Assembly (NCBI GenBank): GCA_003220435.1
Contig: QHSL01000069.1
Location: 1-64,000, forward strand
Direction: 5' to 3'
Length of the DNA: 64,000 nt
DNA from: Candidatus Rokuibacteriota bacterium
GTDB lineage: Bacteria > Methylomirabilota > Methylomirabilia > Rokubacteriales > CSP1-6
Position 1 is the stretch's first letter, and each line of letters starts with the position of its first letter. Both the position numbers and the translations under genes were made by a program. The notes below the pieces were generated by a model that did not search any database, was not told the DNA's origin, and saw only the letters and a list, made by a program, of their open reading frames with translations. Below, one piece after another: positions 33,744 through 42,406 of the stretch.

Positions 33744-34403
33744 GTGACGTTGAAGGGGCGGATGCCTTGGAGCTCGAACGCGACGTTCCTCGTGGAGGTA
33801 GCGCTCGATGGCGCCACGGCGCTGGCCGTGTACAAGCCCGAGCGCGGCGAGCGGCCGCTGTGGGATTTCCCGCGCGGCCTGTTCAAGCGCGAGCTGGCCG
33901 CCTGGCACCTCTCCGAGGCGCTCGGCTGGGGGCTCGTCCCGCTCACGATCCAGCGCGCCGGGCCGTACGGTGAGGGGTCGTTCCAGCTCTTCATCCAGGC
34001 CGACTTCGAGCAGCACTACTTCACGCTGCACGAGAACGCCGCGCATCACAGCCGTCTCAAGCGCATCTGCCTCTTCGACCTCCTCGCCAACAACGCCGAC
34101 CGCAAGAGTGGCCACTGCCTGCTCGGCCCCGACGGCGACATCTACGCGGTCGACAACGGGCTCTGCTTCCACGAGGAGCCGAAGCTACGCACGGTCATCT
34201 GGGAATTCGGCGGCGGGCCGATTCCCGACCAGATGCTCGACGACATCCGCCGCTTCGCCCGCGCGAAGCTGCCCAAGCCGCTCGCCGCGCTGCTGGACGG
34301 GCCCGAGCAGAAGGCGCTGCGGGCGCGCGCGGGAGAGGTGGCGGCCTCCGCCTGCTTCCCCGTCGATCGGGGCGGCCATCGCTATCCCTGGCCGCTCGTG
34401 TAG
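33744..34403 (+). CDS. SCO1664 family protein (PI3/4-kinase-like fold)
   Basis: A 219-residue protein of the SCO1664 group. Kinase-like features: VYKPERGERPLWDFP (phosphate/ATP region), KRELAAWHLSEALGWGLVP, a catalytic-loop-like LANNADRKSGHCLL and a metal-site-like AVDNGLCF. This supports phosphotransfer to an unknown small molecule or protein. The GTG at 33744 is the first usual start codon, but the conserved family N-terminus continues in frame (about ETADLLTRGEV) back to an ATT at 33711 that overlaps the DUF3090 stop; the true start may be that rare codon. Confidence 0.85.
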   Translation: MTLKGRMPWSSNATFLVEVALDGATALAVYKPERGERPLWDFPRGLFKRELAAWHLSEALGWGLVPLTIQRAGPYGEGSFQLFIQADFEQHYFTLHENAAHHSRLKRICLFDLLANNADRKSGHCLLGPDGDIYAVDNGLCFHEEPKLRTVIWEFGGGPIPDQMLDDIRRFARAKLPKPLAALLDGPEQKALRARAGEVAASACFPVDRGGHRYPWPLV

Positions 34404-34419
34404 CCCCGTCATCGTCCTC

Positions 34420-35214
34420 TCACGCGTTGATGAGTCGGACCTCTTGGCGCGCGAGCCCAAGCTCGATCTGGCGAGCCCTGAATTCCTGGAGGAGGGCTCC
34501 ATAGATCTCAGCCTCCGCCGCGCCGACGTCGACGACGCGGACCCAGGGCTGGATGCCGATCTTGATGCTCGACTCCGTGACCTGGGCGATCCCGATGACG
34601 GGCGCAGGGTCCTTCAACACGCGTGCGTTGCGACTCACGACGTCGCCGGCCGCCGCCAACACCTTCGCCAGGTCCGCGTCGTGAGGAACCGAGACGGCCA
34701 GATCGCGCTGCCGCATGGAGCCATAGTTGTGGAGGATCTCGCCGACGATCCTCCGATTCGGAATGACGACGCGCGACCGGTCGGGATGCAGGAGCGTGGT
34801 CGCGAAGAGCTCGATCCTCGAAACGTCGCCGCGTACGGTCAGGAGCTCGACGTATTCGCCGACGCGGAAGGGCTTGGTGAAGATGATCGTGAGGCCGGCC
34901 ACGAGGTTACTGAGTACTCCCTGCAGCGCGAAGCCGACCCCGAGGCCGGCCACGCCGATGCCGGCGACCAGCGGCGCGATCTGGAAACCGAACTTGTCGA
35001 GCGCCACCACGAAAGCAAAGAGCATGACGACGATCTTGAGGACACGGACGATCAGAAGCCGCATCGGCGGCTCCATCTGCTTCTGGAGCCGCCGATCCAC
35101 GAGCTGACCGACCCATCGGGCCACGATCGCGCCGGCGGCCAGGATGACCAGGGCTCCGATCACCTGAAACCCATAACGGATCGCGAGGTCGAGGACGATG
35201 TCTTTCACGGCCAT
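34420..35214 (-). CDS. mechanosensitive ion channel (MscS family)
   Basis: A 264-residue small-conductance mechanosensitive channel. Three membrane helices are predicted; the pore-lining third one has the Gly/Ala pattern GVAGLGVGFALQGVLSNLVAG. A beta domain (FRVGEYVEL...GDVSRIELFATTL) and an alpha-beta C-terminal domain follow. It opens under membrane tension to release solutes on osmotic downshift. Divergent from fpg. Confidence 0.93.
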   Translation of the reverse strand: MAVKDIVLDLAIRYGFQVIGALVILAAGAIVARWVGQLVDRRLQKQMEPPMRLLIVRVLKIVVMLFAFVVALDKFGFQIAPLVAGIGVAGLGVGFALQGVLSNLVAGLTIIFTKPFRVGEYVELLTVRGDVSRIELFATTLLHPDRSRVVIPNRRIVGEILHNYGSMRQRDLAVSVPHDADLAKVLAAAGDVVSRNARVLKDPAPVIGIAQVTESSIKIGIQPWVRVVDVGAAEAEIYGALLQEFRARQIELGLARQEVRLINA

Positions 35215-35269
35215 GGGCGCCTCCTTGGTCTAGCGCAGTACGCTGCGCTGGTCGCCCGAGTATAACGAG

Positions 35270-36229
35270 ATGCCTGAGCTGCCCGATGTCACGGTCTACA
35301 TCGAGGCCCTCGAGGCGCGCATCGCCGGGGCGCGGCTGGATCGTGTGCGCCTCGCGAGCCCCTTCCTGCTCCGGTCCGTCAATCCACCGCTCTCGGCGGC
35401 CGCCGGCCGGCGCGTCACCACCCTCCGCCGGCTCGGCAAGCGCATCGTCATCGGCCTGGAGGGCGACGTCTTTCTCGTCCTGCACCTGATGATCGCCGGG
35501 CGGCTGCACTGGAAGGCCGCGGGCGCGAAGGTACCGGCCAAGATCGGCCTCGCCGCGTTCGATTTTTCAACGGGCTCTCTCACCCTGACCGAGGCGGGGA
35601 CGAAGCGGCGGGCCGCGCTCTATCTCGTCGGCGGCGAGGCGGGGCTAGGCGAGCACGACCCCGGGGGCCTGGAGGTCCTCGACGCAGATCTGGAATCGTT
35701 CCGCGCGGCGCTCGCCGCCGAGAACCACACGCTCAAGCGCGCGTTGACCGACCCGGGGATCTTCAGCGGCGTCGGCAACGCGTACTCCGACGAGATCCTG
35801 CATCGGGCGCGGCTCTCGCCGGTGAAGCAGACGCGCCAGCTCTCCGCCGAGGAGGTCGAGCGGCTCTTCGAGGCCACGCGGGCGACGCTGCTCGATTGGT
35901 GCGAGCGCCTCCGGCAGGAGGCGGGCGGCGAGTTCCCGGAGGGGGTGACCGCCTTCCGCGAAGGCATGGCGGTGCACGGACGCTACGGCAAGCCCTGCCC
36001 GACGTGCCGCGCGCCCGTGCAGCGGATCGTCTTCGCCGACAACGAGACCAACTACTGCGCGAGCTGCCAGACCGGCGGCCGGCTCCTCGCCGACCGCGCG
36101 CTGTCACGCCTCCTCAAGCAGGACTGGCCGCGCACGCTCGAGGAGATGGAAGAGCGCGTTCAGGCCGGGCGCCGCGGCGTGAGCGCGCGCAGCACGTCGG
36201 CGAACGAGGGGGCCGGGCCCTCCTTGTAG
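35270..36229 (+). CDS. mutM: formamidopyrimidine-DNA glycosylase family protein, atypical zinc finger
   Basis: A 319-residue Fpg/Nei-type glycosylase for oxidised purines. P2 (nucleophile) and E3 open the protein (MPELPDV), and K57 is in LGKRIV. The H2TH region is [19 protein letters not shown]. The zinc finger has its four Cys (243, 246, 263, 266), but the Arg expected five residues before the third Cys is N258. A tail of about 50 residues follows the finger, and its last 70 bp overlap the convergent dehydrogenase gene. Start fixed by MPELP; TATAAC lies 3 nt upstream. Confidence 0.9.
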   Translation: MPELPDVTVYIEALEARIAGARLDRVRLASPFLLRSVNPPLSAAAGRRVTTLRRLGKRIVIGLEGDVFLVLHLMIAGRLHWKAAGAKVPAKIGLAAFDFSTGSLTLTEAGTKRRAALYLVGGEAGLGEHDPGGLEVLDADLESFRAALAAENHTLKRALTDPGIFSGVGNAYSDEILHRARLSPVKQTRQLSAEEVERLFEATRATLLDWCERLRQEAGGEFPEGVTAFREGMAVHGRYGKPCPTCRAPVQRIVFADNETNYCASCQTGGRLLADRALSRLLKQDWPRTLEEMEERVQAGRRGVSARSTSANEGAGPSL

Positions 36230-37002
36230 ATCGACATCCGCTGATAGATCTCGGCGGCGCCCTTGTGGAAGTCGTCGGGCAGCCCCGCTGCCGCGAACGT
36301 GGCGGCGATCTCTTCCATCTCGCCGACGAAGCGCCACGCCTTGCGGGAATTGCCCTTCGCGGCCGACTCGGCCCGGGCCGACAGCTCGGGCTGCGAGATC
36401 TTCCACTCGCGCACCAGCGACTCCTCGACGCCCTCGGCGGCGGCCAGCGCACACGACGCCAGCAGGAGCGCGGCGCTCCCCTTGGTCCAGGACGCGTATG
36501 CCATCTTCACCGTCGAGGCGGCACCGGGCCCGCCCGGCACCACGATCGCCGCGAGCGGTCCGGCGTTGAGCAGCACGGCCATTTTCTCGGCGCCGCGGCC
36601 CGAGAGATACAGACGCGTGGTGCCGGGCTTCACCGGCGGCGAGCCGATGATGCCGCCGTCCACGAAGGTGGCGCCGCCCTTCTCGACGATTCCGCCGACC
36701 TCGCGCGCCGTCGCCGGCGACACCGCGTTGCAGTCCACGTAGGTTCCGGCGAAGCGCAGCTTTGCGACTCGCTCGGCCTGCTCGGCCGCCGCGGCCGGCG
36801 GGCACACCGAGACGATCACCTCGCTCGCGCGCACGAGCGCGGCCAGCGAGCCGGCGTCTTCCAGCCTGGCATCGGTCGCGCGCTTGCGCGTGGCCGCGCT
36901 CCGTCCCTCGCCGGCCCAGAGCACGCGGGAGCCGCCCGAACGCACGGCGGCGCCGACCATGCTGCCCATCTCACCTGGATGCAGAAGCCCGATCGTGGTC
37001 AT
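36160..37002 (-). CDS. NAD(P)-dependent oxidoreductase, DUF1932 (6PGDH-like)
   Basis: A 280-residue beta-hydroxyacid-dehydrogenase-like protein. The N-terminal Rossmann fold has [14 protein letters not shown] as its dinucleotide loop, then VSVCPP and a [11 protein letters not shown] segment with [11 protein letters not shown]. The C-terminal half is a DUF1932 helical domain that includes [15 protein letters not shown]. Substrate unknown. Its ATG overlaps the thioesterase stop by 4 bp (coupled), and its 3' end overlaps fpg on the other strand. Confidence 0.9.
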   Translation of the reverse strand: MTTIGLLHPGEMGSMVGAAVRSGGSRVLWAGEGRSAATRKRATDARLEDAGSLAALVRASEVIVSVCPPAAAAEQAERVAKLRFAGTYVDCNAVSPATAREVGGIVEKGGATFVDGGIIGSPPVKPGTTRLYLSGRGAEKMAVLLNAGPLAAIVVPGGPGAASTVKMAYASWTKGSAALLLASCALAAAEGVEESLVREWKISQPELSARAESAAKGNSRKAWRFVGEMEEIAATFAAAGLPDDFHKGAAEIYQRMSIYKEGPAPSFADVLRALTPRRPA

Positions 37003-37499
37003 GTCCGAACCCCCTTGGCGGCCCGTCGCTCCAGGCCGATCGCGCGACCCACCTGCGGCGGTCGCGGTAGCGCATCGTGTACCGACTGAATGCGTGCGAG
37101 CCGCTCGAGAATCTCCTCGGCCATCGGCGCGCCTCGGCGCGTGGCCTCACTGACGTGCAGCGACATCAGCTCGTTCGTCGCCGCGAGATATCCGTCTTGA
37201 GCATGATACATCGCGTGGATGTAATGGATGCGCTTGGCGTCGTGGCCCAGCAGAAGCGTGGTGAAGCGCAGCGGGTCGCCCGCTCGGACCTCTCGATGGT
37301 ACGTGACATGCGCCTCGAGACAGAACGTCGTCACCGCCCGCTCCCGGCGGTGGGTCTCGTCGAGCCCGATCCAGCGGAAGAACTCGTCGGTCGCGAAGTC
37401 GAACACCACGAGATAGTAGCCCACGTTCATGTGTCGGTTGTGGTCGATCCATTCGGGTCGCACCACGTCGCGATAGCGGTCGAGCGGAGCGTCGATCAC
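36999..37499 (-). CDS. thioesterase family (hotdog fold) protein
   Basis: A 166-residue 4HBT/FatA-like hotdog protein. The signature EWIDHNRHMNVGYYLVVFDFATDEFF shows the Asp-Asn-x-His-Met pattern of acyl-CoA thioesterases, and a HVTYHREV strand follows. It probably cleaves a short-chain acyl-CoA made by or feeding the coupled dehydrogenase gene. Divergent from the amidase. Confidence 0.9.
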   Translation of the reverse strand: MIDAPLDRYRDVVRPEWIDHNRHMNVGYYLVVFDFATDEFFRWIGLDETHRRERAVTTFCLEAHVTYHREVRAGDPLRFTTLLLGHDAKRIHYIHAMYHAQDGYLAATNELMSLHVSEATRRGAPMAEEILERLARIQSVHDALPRPPQVGRAIGLERRAAKGVRT

Positions 37500-37532
37500 G
37501 AGCCTCCCTCAGCAGAAAGCAACGAGGCAGCA

Positions 37533-37538
37533 TACAAT
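37533..37538 (+). promoter_or_regulatory. -10-like element of the amidase gene
   Basis: TACAAT ends 10 nt before ATG 37549, with no ribosome site between. Confidence 0.4.
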
Positions 37539-37548
37539 AACGGCCGCC

Positions 37549-38958
37549 ATGAATGACACCGACCTCTGCTGGATGTCCGCCGCCGATCTCGCCGTCGCCA
37601 TCGCCAAGAAGAAGGTGTCGCCCGTCGAAGTGGTCGACGCGACGCTGGCGCGCATCGACAAGCTGAAGGAACTGAACGCCTACGTGACGCTCGACGCCGA
37701 CGGCGCGCGGACGGCCGCGAAGGCGGCAGAGCGCGCCGTGGGGCGTCGCGGCGCCCGGCTCGGTCCACTCCACGGCGTGCCGTTCTCGGTGAAGGACCTG
37801 ATCATCACGAAGGGCATCCGCACGACGTTCGGTACGCCCCTCTATCGCGACAACGTGCCGGCCGAGAACGCGCCCTCGGTGGCGCGCATGAGGGCGGCGG
37901 GCGCCATCATGCTGGGCAAGACCAACACGCCGACGCTCGGCTGGGTCGGCGTCACCGACAATTTACTCTTCGGCGTCACGCGGAATCCGTGGAGCCTCGG
38001 CCACACCCCCGGCGGCTCCTCCGGCGGCGCGGGCGCTGCGGTCGCCGCGGGCCTGGCGCCGCTCGCCATCGGCACCGACGGCGGCGGCTCGATTCGTAAG
38101 CCCGCCGCTTGGTGCGGCATCTTCGGCCTCAAGGCCTCGTGGGGACGGATTCCCGTCTACCCGCACGGCGCCGCGTGGAGTCTCTCGCACGCCGGTCCCA
38201 TGACGCGCACCGTGAAGGACGCCGCGCTCATGATGAACGCGTGCGCCGGGCCCGACGAGCGCGACCAGTACTCGCTGCCGGCGACCGACGTCGACTACGT
38301 GAAGGCGCTCAAGGGCAGCCTCAAGGGTCTGCGGGTCGCATGGAGCGAGACGCTCGGGATCGCGCCCGCTGTCGATCCCGAGGTGCGCGACGCGACCGCG
38401 AAGGCCGCGCGCGCGTTCGGCGAGCTCGGCTGCCGCGTCGAGAGCGTCGAGCCGAAATGGCCGTCGCCGTACGACTGCTGGCGAACGATCTTCCTGGGCG
38501 GGATCGCGGCGCGGCTGGCGTCCTATCTCGATCGGCGCGACCAGATCGACCCCGGCCTGTTGCCGATCGTCGAGGAGGCGACGAAGTATCCGCCGACGAA
38601 GTACGTCGAGGCCTGGTTCGAGCGGCTCGCCTGGTGGCAGCACGCGCGCGAATTCTTCGAGCGCTACGATCTGCTGCTCACGCCGACCGTCGCCTGCTCG
38701 CCGCTCCCCATCGGCGAGTTCTACACGACGGAGATCGGCGGCATGCCCGTCGGGCGCGAGGCCGCGAGCGTCTTCACGTTCATCTTCAACATGACGGGCC
38801 AGCCGGCGGCCACGGTGCCGTGCGGGTTCACGAAGGCCGGGCTGCCGATCGGGCTTCAGATCATCGGCCGCCGGTTCGACGACGTCACCGTGCTACGCGC
38901 TTCGGCGGCGTTCGAGGCGGCGCGCCCGTGGGCGCAGCGCCGCCCGGCGATCGGCTGA
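37549..38958 (+). CDS. amidase (amidase signature family)
   Basis: A 469-residue amidase-signature hydrolase. The Ser-cisSer-Lys triad is clear: K82 in SVKDL, cis-Ser in GGSSGG at 155-160, and nucleophile S181 in GTDGGGSIRKPA. It hydrolyses a carboxamide, possibly an indole- or aryl-acetamide or a cyclic-imide product; the similarity to GatA is general and no gatB/gatC lies nearby. Monocistronic. Confidence 0.93.
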   Translation: MNDTDLCWMSAADLAVAIAKKKVSPVEVVDATLARIDKLKELNAYVTLDADGARTAAKAAERAVGRRGARLGPLHGVPFSVKDLIITKGIRTTFGTPLYRDNVPAENAPSVARMRAAGAIMLGKTNTPTLGWVGVTDNLLFGVTRNPWSLGHTPGGSSGGAGAAVAAGLAPLAIGTDGGGSIRKPAAWCGIFGLKASWGRIPVYPHGAAWSLSHAGPMTRTVKDAALMMNACAGPDERDQYSLPATDVDYVKALKGSLKGLRVAWSETLGIAPAVDPEVRDATAKAARAFGELGCRVESVEPKWPSPYDCWRTIFLGGIAARLASYLDRRDQIDPGLLPIVEEATKYPPTKYVEAWFERLAWWQHAREFFERYDLLLTPTVACSPLPIGEFYTTEIGGMPVGREAASVFTFIFNMTGQPAATVPCGFTKAGLPIGLQIIGRRFDDVTVLRASAAFEAARPWAQRRPAIG

Positions 38959-38995
38959 CGCTCGCGGACGAGGCGATCGGGCTGCGCCTGGCTCG

Positions 38996-39883
38996 TCAAC
39001 GATCCAACGCCTTGCGGTAGACGAGGCCGGCGGTCACCACGTCCTCGACCGCGACGCCGACCGACTTGAACAGCGTGATCTCGCTCGCGGACTGACGGCC
39101 CGGCTTGAGGCCTCGCACCACCTCGCCGATCTCCGCGAACACCTGACCGGCCGCGATGACGTCGCCGGACTCGCTCGTCGCCGCCTCGCGCGACTCCACG
39201 TAGAGCCGGCTCTTGCGAAGCACCTCGTCGTCCAGCTCGCGCCAGGTCGGCCGGGGCGCGCCGACCGCGTTGACGTGCGCGCCCGGCCCCAGCCACGCCC
39301 CGCGCAGCACCGGCGTCTGGGACGTCGTCGCCACCACGACCACGTCGGCGCCGCGGACGGCTTCTTCCGCCGACGCCGCAGCGCGGACGCCGAACTGCGC
39401 GGCGAATGCACCGGCGTTGCGCGGGCTCCACACGCGGACCTCGCGAAACTTCCGCACGAGGCGCATCGCCTCGAGGTGGCTGCGCGCCTGCACGCCGGCA
39501 CCCAGGATTCCCAGCACCGACGCGTCCGCGCGCGCCAGGTGCTGCGTGGCGACCGCCGAGACCGCCCCCGTGCGCATCTCGGTGATGAGCCGGCCGTCCA
39601 TGGAGACAAGCGGCTCGCCGGTCTCGGGGCGGAACAACAAGATCGTGGCGTGGTGGCTCGGCACGCCCTGATTGTTCGGATAGAAGGTGACCAGCTTGGC
39701 CCCGAGCGCCCCCGCGTACGCGGGCATGATGCCGAGAAAGCCCTGGTGCTCCGACACCGGGAGCATCACACGCATCGGCTGGACGACCTTCCCGGCCGAC
39801 AGATCGGCCAGCGCGCCGGCCATGGCGGGAATCAGGTCTTCCATGCGCAGCAAGGCGTGAACCGCGGCTTCGTCGAGAATCAT
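38996..39883 (-). CDS. ornithine cyclodeaminase/mu-crystallin family protein
   Basis: A 295-residue NAD(P)-dependent enzyme. ILGAGVQARSHLEAM is the dinucleotide loop (about 128-142), MRTGAVSAVATQHLA the substrate/dimer helix, and HVNAVGAPRPTWRELD the last part of the active site. Members are ornithine cyclodeaminases, alanine dehydrogenases or ketimine reductases; the specific one is not readable. Its start overlaps the CYTH gene stop by 4 bp. Confidence 0.92.
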   Translation of the reverse strand: MILDEAAVHALLRMEDLIPAMAGALADLSAGKVVQPMRVMLPVSEHQGFLGIMPAYAGALGAKLVTFYPNNQGVPSHHATILLFRPETGEPLVSMDGRLITEMRTGAVSAVATQHLARADASVLGILGAGVQARSHLEAMRLVRKFREVRVWSPRNAGAFAAQFGVRAAASAEEAVRGADVVVVATTSQTPVLRGAWLGPGAHVNAVGAPRPTWRELDDEVLRKSRLYVESREAATSESGDVIAAGQVFAEIGEVVRGLKPGRQSASEITLFKSVGVAVEDVVTAGLVYRKALDR

Positions 39884-40392
39884 TTCTCTCCTCTGAGGTC
39901 GACGTACGCTCCCTCGATGAGCTGCCCGGGCGAGATGCCGAGCGCGGCCATGAGGTCGTGAGCTTCCGCGACTCCTGCCTCGTGAGGCTCGCCGTCGGCC
40001 AGGACGACTTCCAGCTCGAGAAAGTGCCCCAGCTCCTCCACCCGGTCGAGGTGGACGCGCGTCCGGCCTACGATGTAGAGCGTCCGGTGCTTGCGCACCC
40101 GCCCGGCCTGGCCGTAGGCGAGCGAGAGCGCCTCCCGTAACGTGTCGGGCGACGCGGTCGGCGCGATGACGTAGAACGACTCTTTAGGGCCCGCCTGGTC
40201 GGTGCGCCGATAGAAGATGAGCTGGCCCTCGGTCGCCGAGAACGCGCGCAGCTTCAGCCGCCCGCGCGGACAGGCGAAGAACGTGTCGTCCTGCTGGATC
40301 TCGATCGGCCCCTGATCGGCCAGCGCGGCGGCCTTCGGCTCGACCGCCTCGACGCTCTCGATGCGCGCCTTGATCTCGATGTTGCGGGCCAT
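39880..40392 (-). CDS. CYTH domain protein (class IV adenylate cyclase-like)
   Basis: A 170-residue triphosphate tunnel metalloenzyme. The family motif ExExK starts at IEIKAR (E6, K8), and Arg/Lys-rich strands LKLRAF and RKHRTLYIVGRTRVHLD line the tunnel; ELGHFLELEVVL gives the C-terminal Glu pair. It may make cAMP (CyaB type) or hydrolyse a triphosphate such as thiamine triphosphate. Coupled to the cyclodeaminase gene. Confidence 0.88.
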   Translation of the reverse strand: MARNIEIKARIESVEAVEPKAAALADQGPIEIQQDDTFFACPRGRLKLRAFSATEGQLIFYRRTDQAGPKESFYVIAPTASPDTLREALSLAYGQAGRVRKHRTLYIVGRTRVHLDRVEELGHFLELEVVLADGEPHEAGVAEAHDLMAALGISPGQLIEGAYVDLRGEK

Positions 40393-40408
40393 CAGGTGTC
40401 GCGAGCCA

Positions 40409-40855
40409 TCACGAGAAGTCCATCAGGTGCGTGCAATCGGCCGCCCCATCGCTCCGACGGAACCCCATCCGCTCGTAGAGCCGGGCCGCGGCTGGATTGT
40501 TGGTGCGCAGCCGGAGCTTCTCGAATGAGTCGCGCGCGACGCGGATGACCTCGCCGACCAGCTGGCGGCCCACCCCGAGGTGGCGATGCCGCACCAGGAC
40601 GTAGAGATGACGCACTCGACCGACCTTCGGCCCGGGCGCATAGGGATCGATGTTCAGGCCGCACACGCCGATCATGCGCCCGTCCAGCGTGGCCGCGAAG
40701 AGCGCCTCGCCCGGCCGGTCGAATCGGTTGCGCCCGCTCGCCCATTCCTCAGCGAGCCGGCGCACGAAGCCGAGGCCGGCCTGCTCGCTTTCGCTGACCA
40801 GAGGGCCGACGCCCTCGGGCGGCAGCTCGTCGAGCCGCTCGATCACCACGGCCAC
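40409..40855 (-). CDS. GNAT family N-acetyltransferase
   Basis: A 148-residue acetyltransferase with GTG start 40855. Acetyl-CoA motif A reads VRHRHLGVGRQLVGEVI, and NNPAAARLYERMGFRR is the last helix-strand. Substrate unknown. It lies 16 bp upstream of the CYTH gene on the same strand. Confidence 0.9.
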   Translation of the reverse strand: MAVVIERLDELPPEGVGPLVSESEQAGLGFVRRLAEEWASGRNRFDRPGEALFAATLDGRMIGVCGLNIDPYAPGPKVGRVRHLYVLVRHRHLGVGRQLVGEVIRVARDSFEKLRLRTNNPAAARLYERMGFRRSDGAADCTHLMDFS

Positions 40856-40866
40856 GTCATCGCCTT

Positions 40867-41055
40867 TCAGTCGGCGTTATAGCGCGGTCCGTCCTCGCCG
40901 ACCAGCAGCTCGGTGTGCACAACCGCCTCGGCGCGGAGCCGTGCCAGCGCGCGAAGCCGCTGATCGCCCCGATAGGCCGCGAAGGCCGCCTGGGACGGGA
41001 ACGTGACGACCGCCGACTTTCGCGCCGTCAGGATCGCGACCAGCGTCATGTCCAT
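40867..41055 (-). CDS. short DUF1330/ABM-like protein, probably shortened
   Basis: A 62-residue frame starting 2 nt after the stop of the membrane protein gene. The second half (VTFPSQAAFAAYRGDQRLRALARLRAEAV in pieces, then VGEDGPRY) looks like the C-terminal half of a DUF1330/antibiotic-monooxygenase-type ferredoxin-like domain. The first half keeps only one strand (MTLVAILTARK) before jumping to it, so about 40 residues of a normal domain are absent. It may be a degraded gene or a genuine half-domain. Confidence 0.45.
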   Translation of the reverse strand: MDMTLVAILTARKSAVVTFPSQAAFAAYRGDQRLRALARLRAEAVVHTELLVGEDGPRYNAD

Positions 41056-41056
41056 C

Positions 41057-41632
41057 TCACCTGGTCGCGGGGTCGCGCCGGGCCAGGCGCAGGCCCAGGA
41101 CGCCGTGGCACGCGATGATCAGCGGCACCAGGAAGGTCGGCAGCAGGCTCAACGGCAGCCGCAGGAGTGCCACCATCGATGCTGGGTCCGTCGTCGCCAG
41201 CCGCGCCGCCGTCACCACGACGAGGAGGATATCCGCGAGCCCGAGAACGTTCCACGCGATGTAGGCCGTGCGTCGGCGCCTGTCTCGCGGTGGGCCCCAC
41301 ACCAGCAACGCCGCCGCGAGGGTGGCGACCGCGATGTCGCCCCACCCACCCGGCACCGCGAACGCGTACGGCAGCTCACCGCGTCGATAGAGATACAGAA
41401 AGTAGAAGCCGACGAAGCGCGTCAGGTGCAGCCCGACCAGCCATCGCACGTCGATCGTTGCCAGCCATGTCCGGAACCCGGCGAGGAGCCACCCGGCGAC
41501 CAGCACGGCCAGCGTGAGGGTGAACAGGACCAGCGGTGGCGCCGGCAGGGACGGGACGATCCCGGCCGCGCCGATGGCCATCGCGACGATCAGCCACCCG
41601 AGACCGACGAGCACGACCGTTCGCGACGTCAT
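41057..41632 (-). CDS. multipass membrane protein, hypothetical
   Basis: A 191-residue integral membrane protein with about five to six hydrophobic helices and few charges outside short Arg-rich loops (PPRDRRRRTAY). No family is recognised. The start is uncertain: ATG 41632 begins at the first helix, and GTG 41668 is 12 codons upstream. It lies in a minus-strand run below the 41678 gene. Confidence 0.75.
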   Translation of the reverse strand: MTSRTVVLVGLGWLIVAMAIGAAGIVPSLPAPPLVLFTLTLAVLVAGWLLAGFRTWLATIDVRWLVGLHLTRFVGFYFLYLYRRGELPYAFAVPGGWGDIAVATLAAALLVWGPPRDRRRRTAYIAWNVLGLADILLVVVTAARLATTDPASMVALLRLPLSLLPTFLVPLIIACHGVLGLRLARRDPATR

Positions 41633-41677
41633 CGTGGGGGGCGCCACTCGTAGAGGACGATCCCACACCGGCCGAGG

Positions 41678-42397
41678 TCAGATGCCGTAGAAATCATAGA
41701 ACTCCCGCGCGCCGCTCTCGACTGCGAGCACCTGCAGCGGAAAGCACTGGTCCAACCCGTCGAGGCTCGTCTGCCGCCTCAGACGCTGCAGGAGCTCTTG
41801 CGCGATGCTCTCCTTCACCTTCCCGTCGCGGTCCACGAACTGCCCCCACAGCGGCATGTGCTGAAATCGCTGATGGACCACGCGAGCCGTCGCCACGTAG
41901 GACTTCGGAAACAGCCGGCGATAGGCCTCGAGGTTGTACAGCCACGACGCTCCGATCACCCGCGGCGGCGGTCGCGTCGTTCGCTTCACGTGCTCGAAGA
42001 GCGCCGCCAGGTCCGCCAGGCGCTGCTCGCGCCGATCGATTCCCAGCGGCGCGTGCCCGTCCGTCTCGGCGTTCCGGAAGTGGAGGCGAATGCGGCCCTC
42101 GCTCAGCCGCCCGTAGGAGAAACAGCCGAACGTCGCCACGACGCCCGGCGGATCTCCAGCCGCGGGCCGCGCCCGATAGAAGCGATACGTCCATTCGTGA
42201 CTGTCGCTCGCGCTGCCGAGGCCCGCGAGATACTCCCGCCAGACCGGATGCGTGGGATCGAAATCGCGCCCCAGGCCGAACCGAATGTAGAAGTTGGTGT
42301 ACTCGAGCAGGGCGCGCGCCATGGGGAGCCCGGACAAGACCGAGACCGCGTGCGCGAACTGGAGCTGGAGGTCGAGGAATTCGCTCGCGTAGATCAC
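41678..42397 (-). CDS. hypothetical protein, about 240 residues
   Basis: A soluble protein of 239 residues without signal peptide, membrane helix or known motif. It is rich in aromatic residues (YTNFYIRFGLG, HEWTYRFYRAR, REFYDFYGI) and His (HVKRTTRPPP, VVHQRFQHMP). A coding signal is plain from codon bias and its fit between neighbours: 9 bp from the cupin and 45 bp from the membrane gene. Function unknown. Confidence 0.75.
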   Translation of the reverse strand: MIYASEFLDLQLQFAHAVSVLSGLPMARALLEYTNFYIRFGLGRDFDPTHPVWREYLAGLGSASDSHEWTYRFYRARPAAGDPPGVVATFGCFSYGRLSEGRIRLHFRNAETDGHAPLGIDRREQRLADLAALFEHVKRTTRPPPRVIGASWLYNLEAYRRLFPKSYVATARVVHQRFQHMPLWGQFVDRDGKVKESIAQELLQRLRRQTSLDGLDQCFPLQVLAVESGAREFYDFYGI

Positions 42398-42406
42398 GTC
42401 GCCGTC

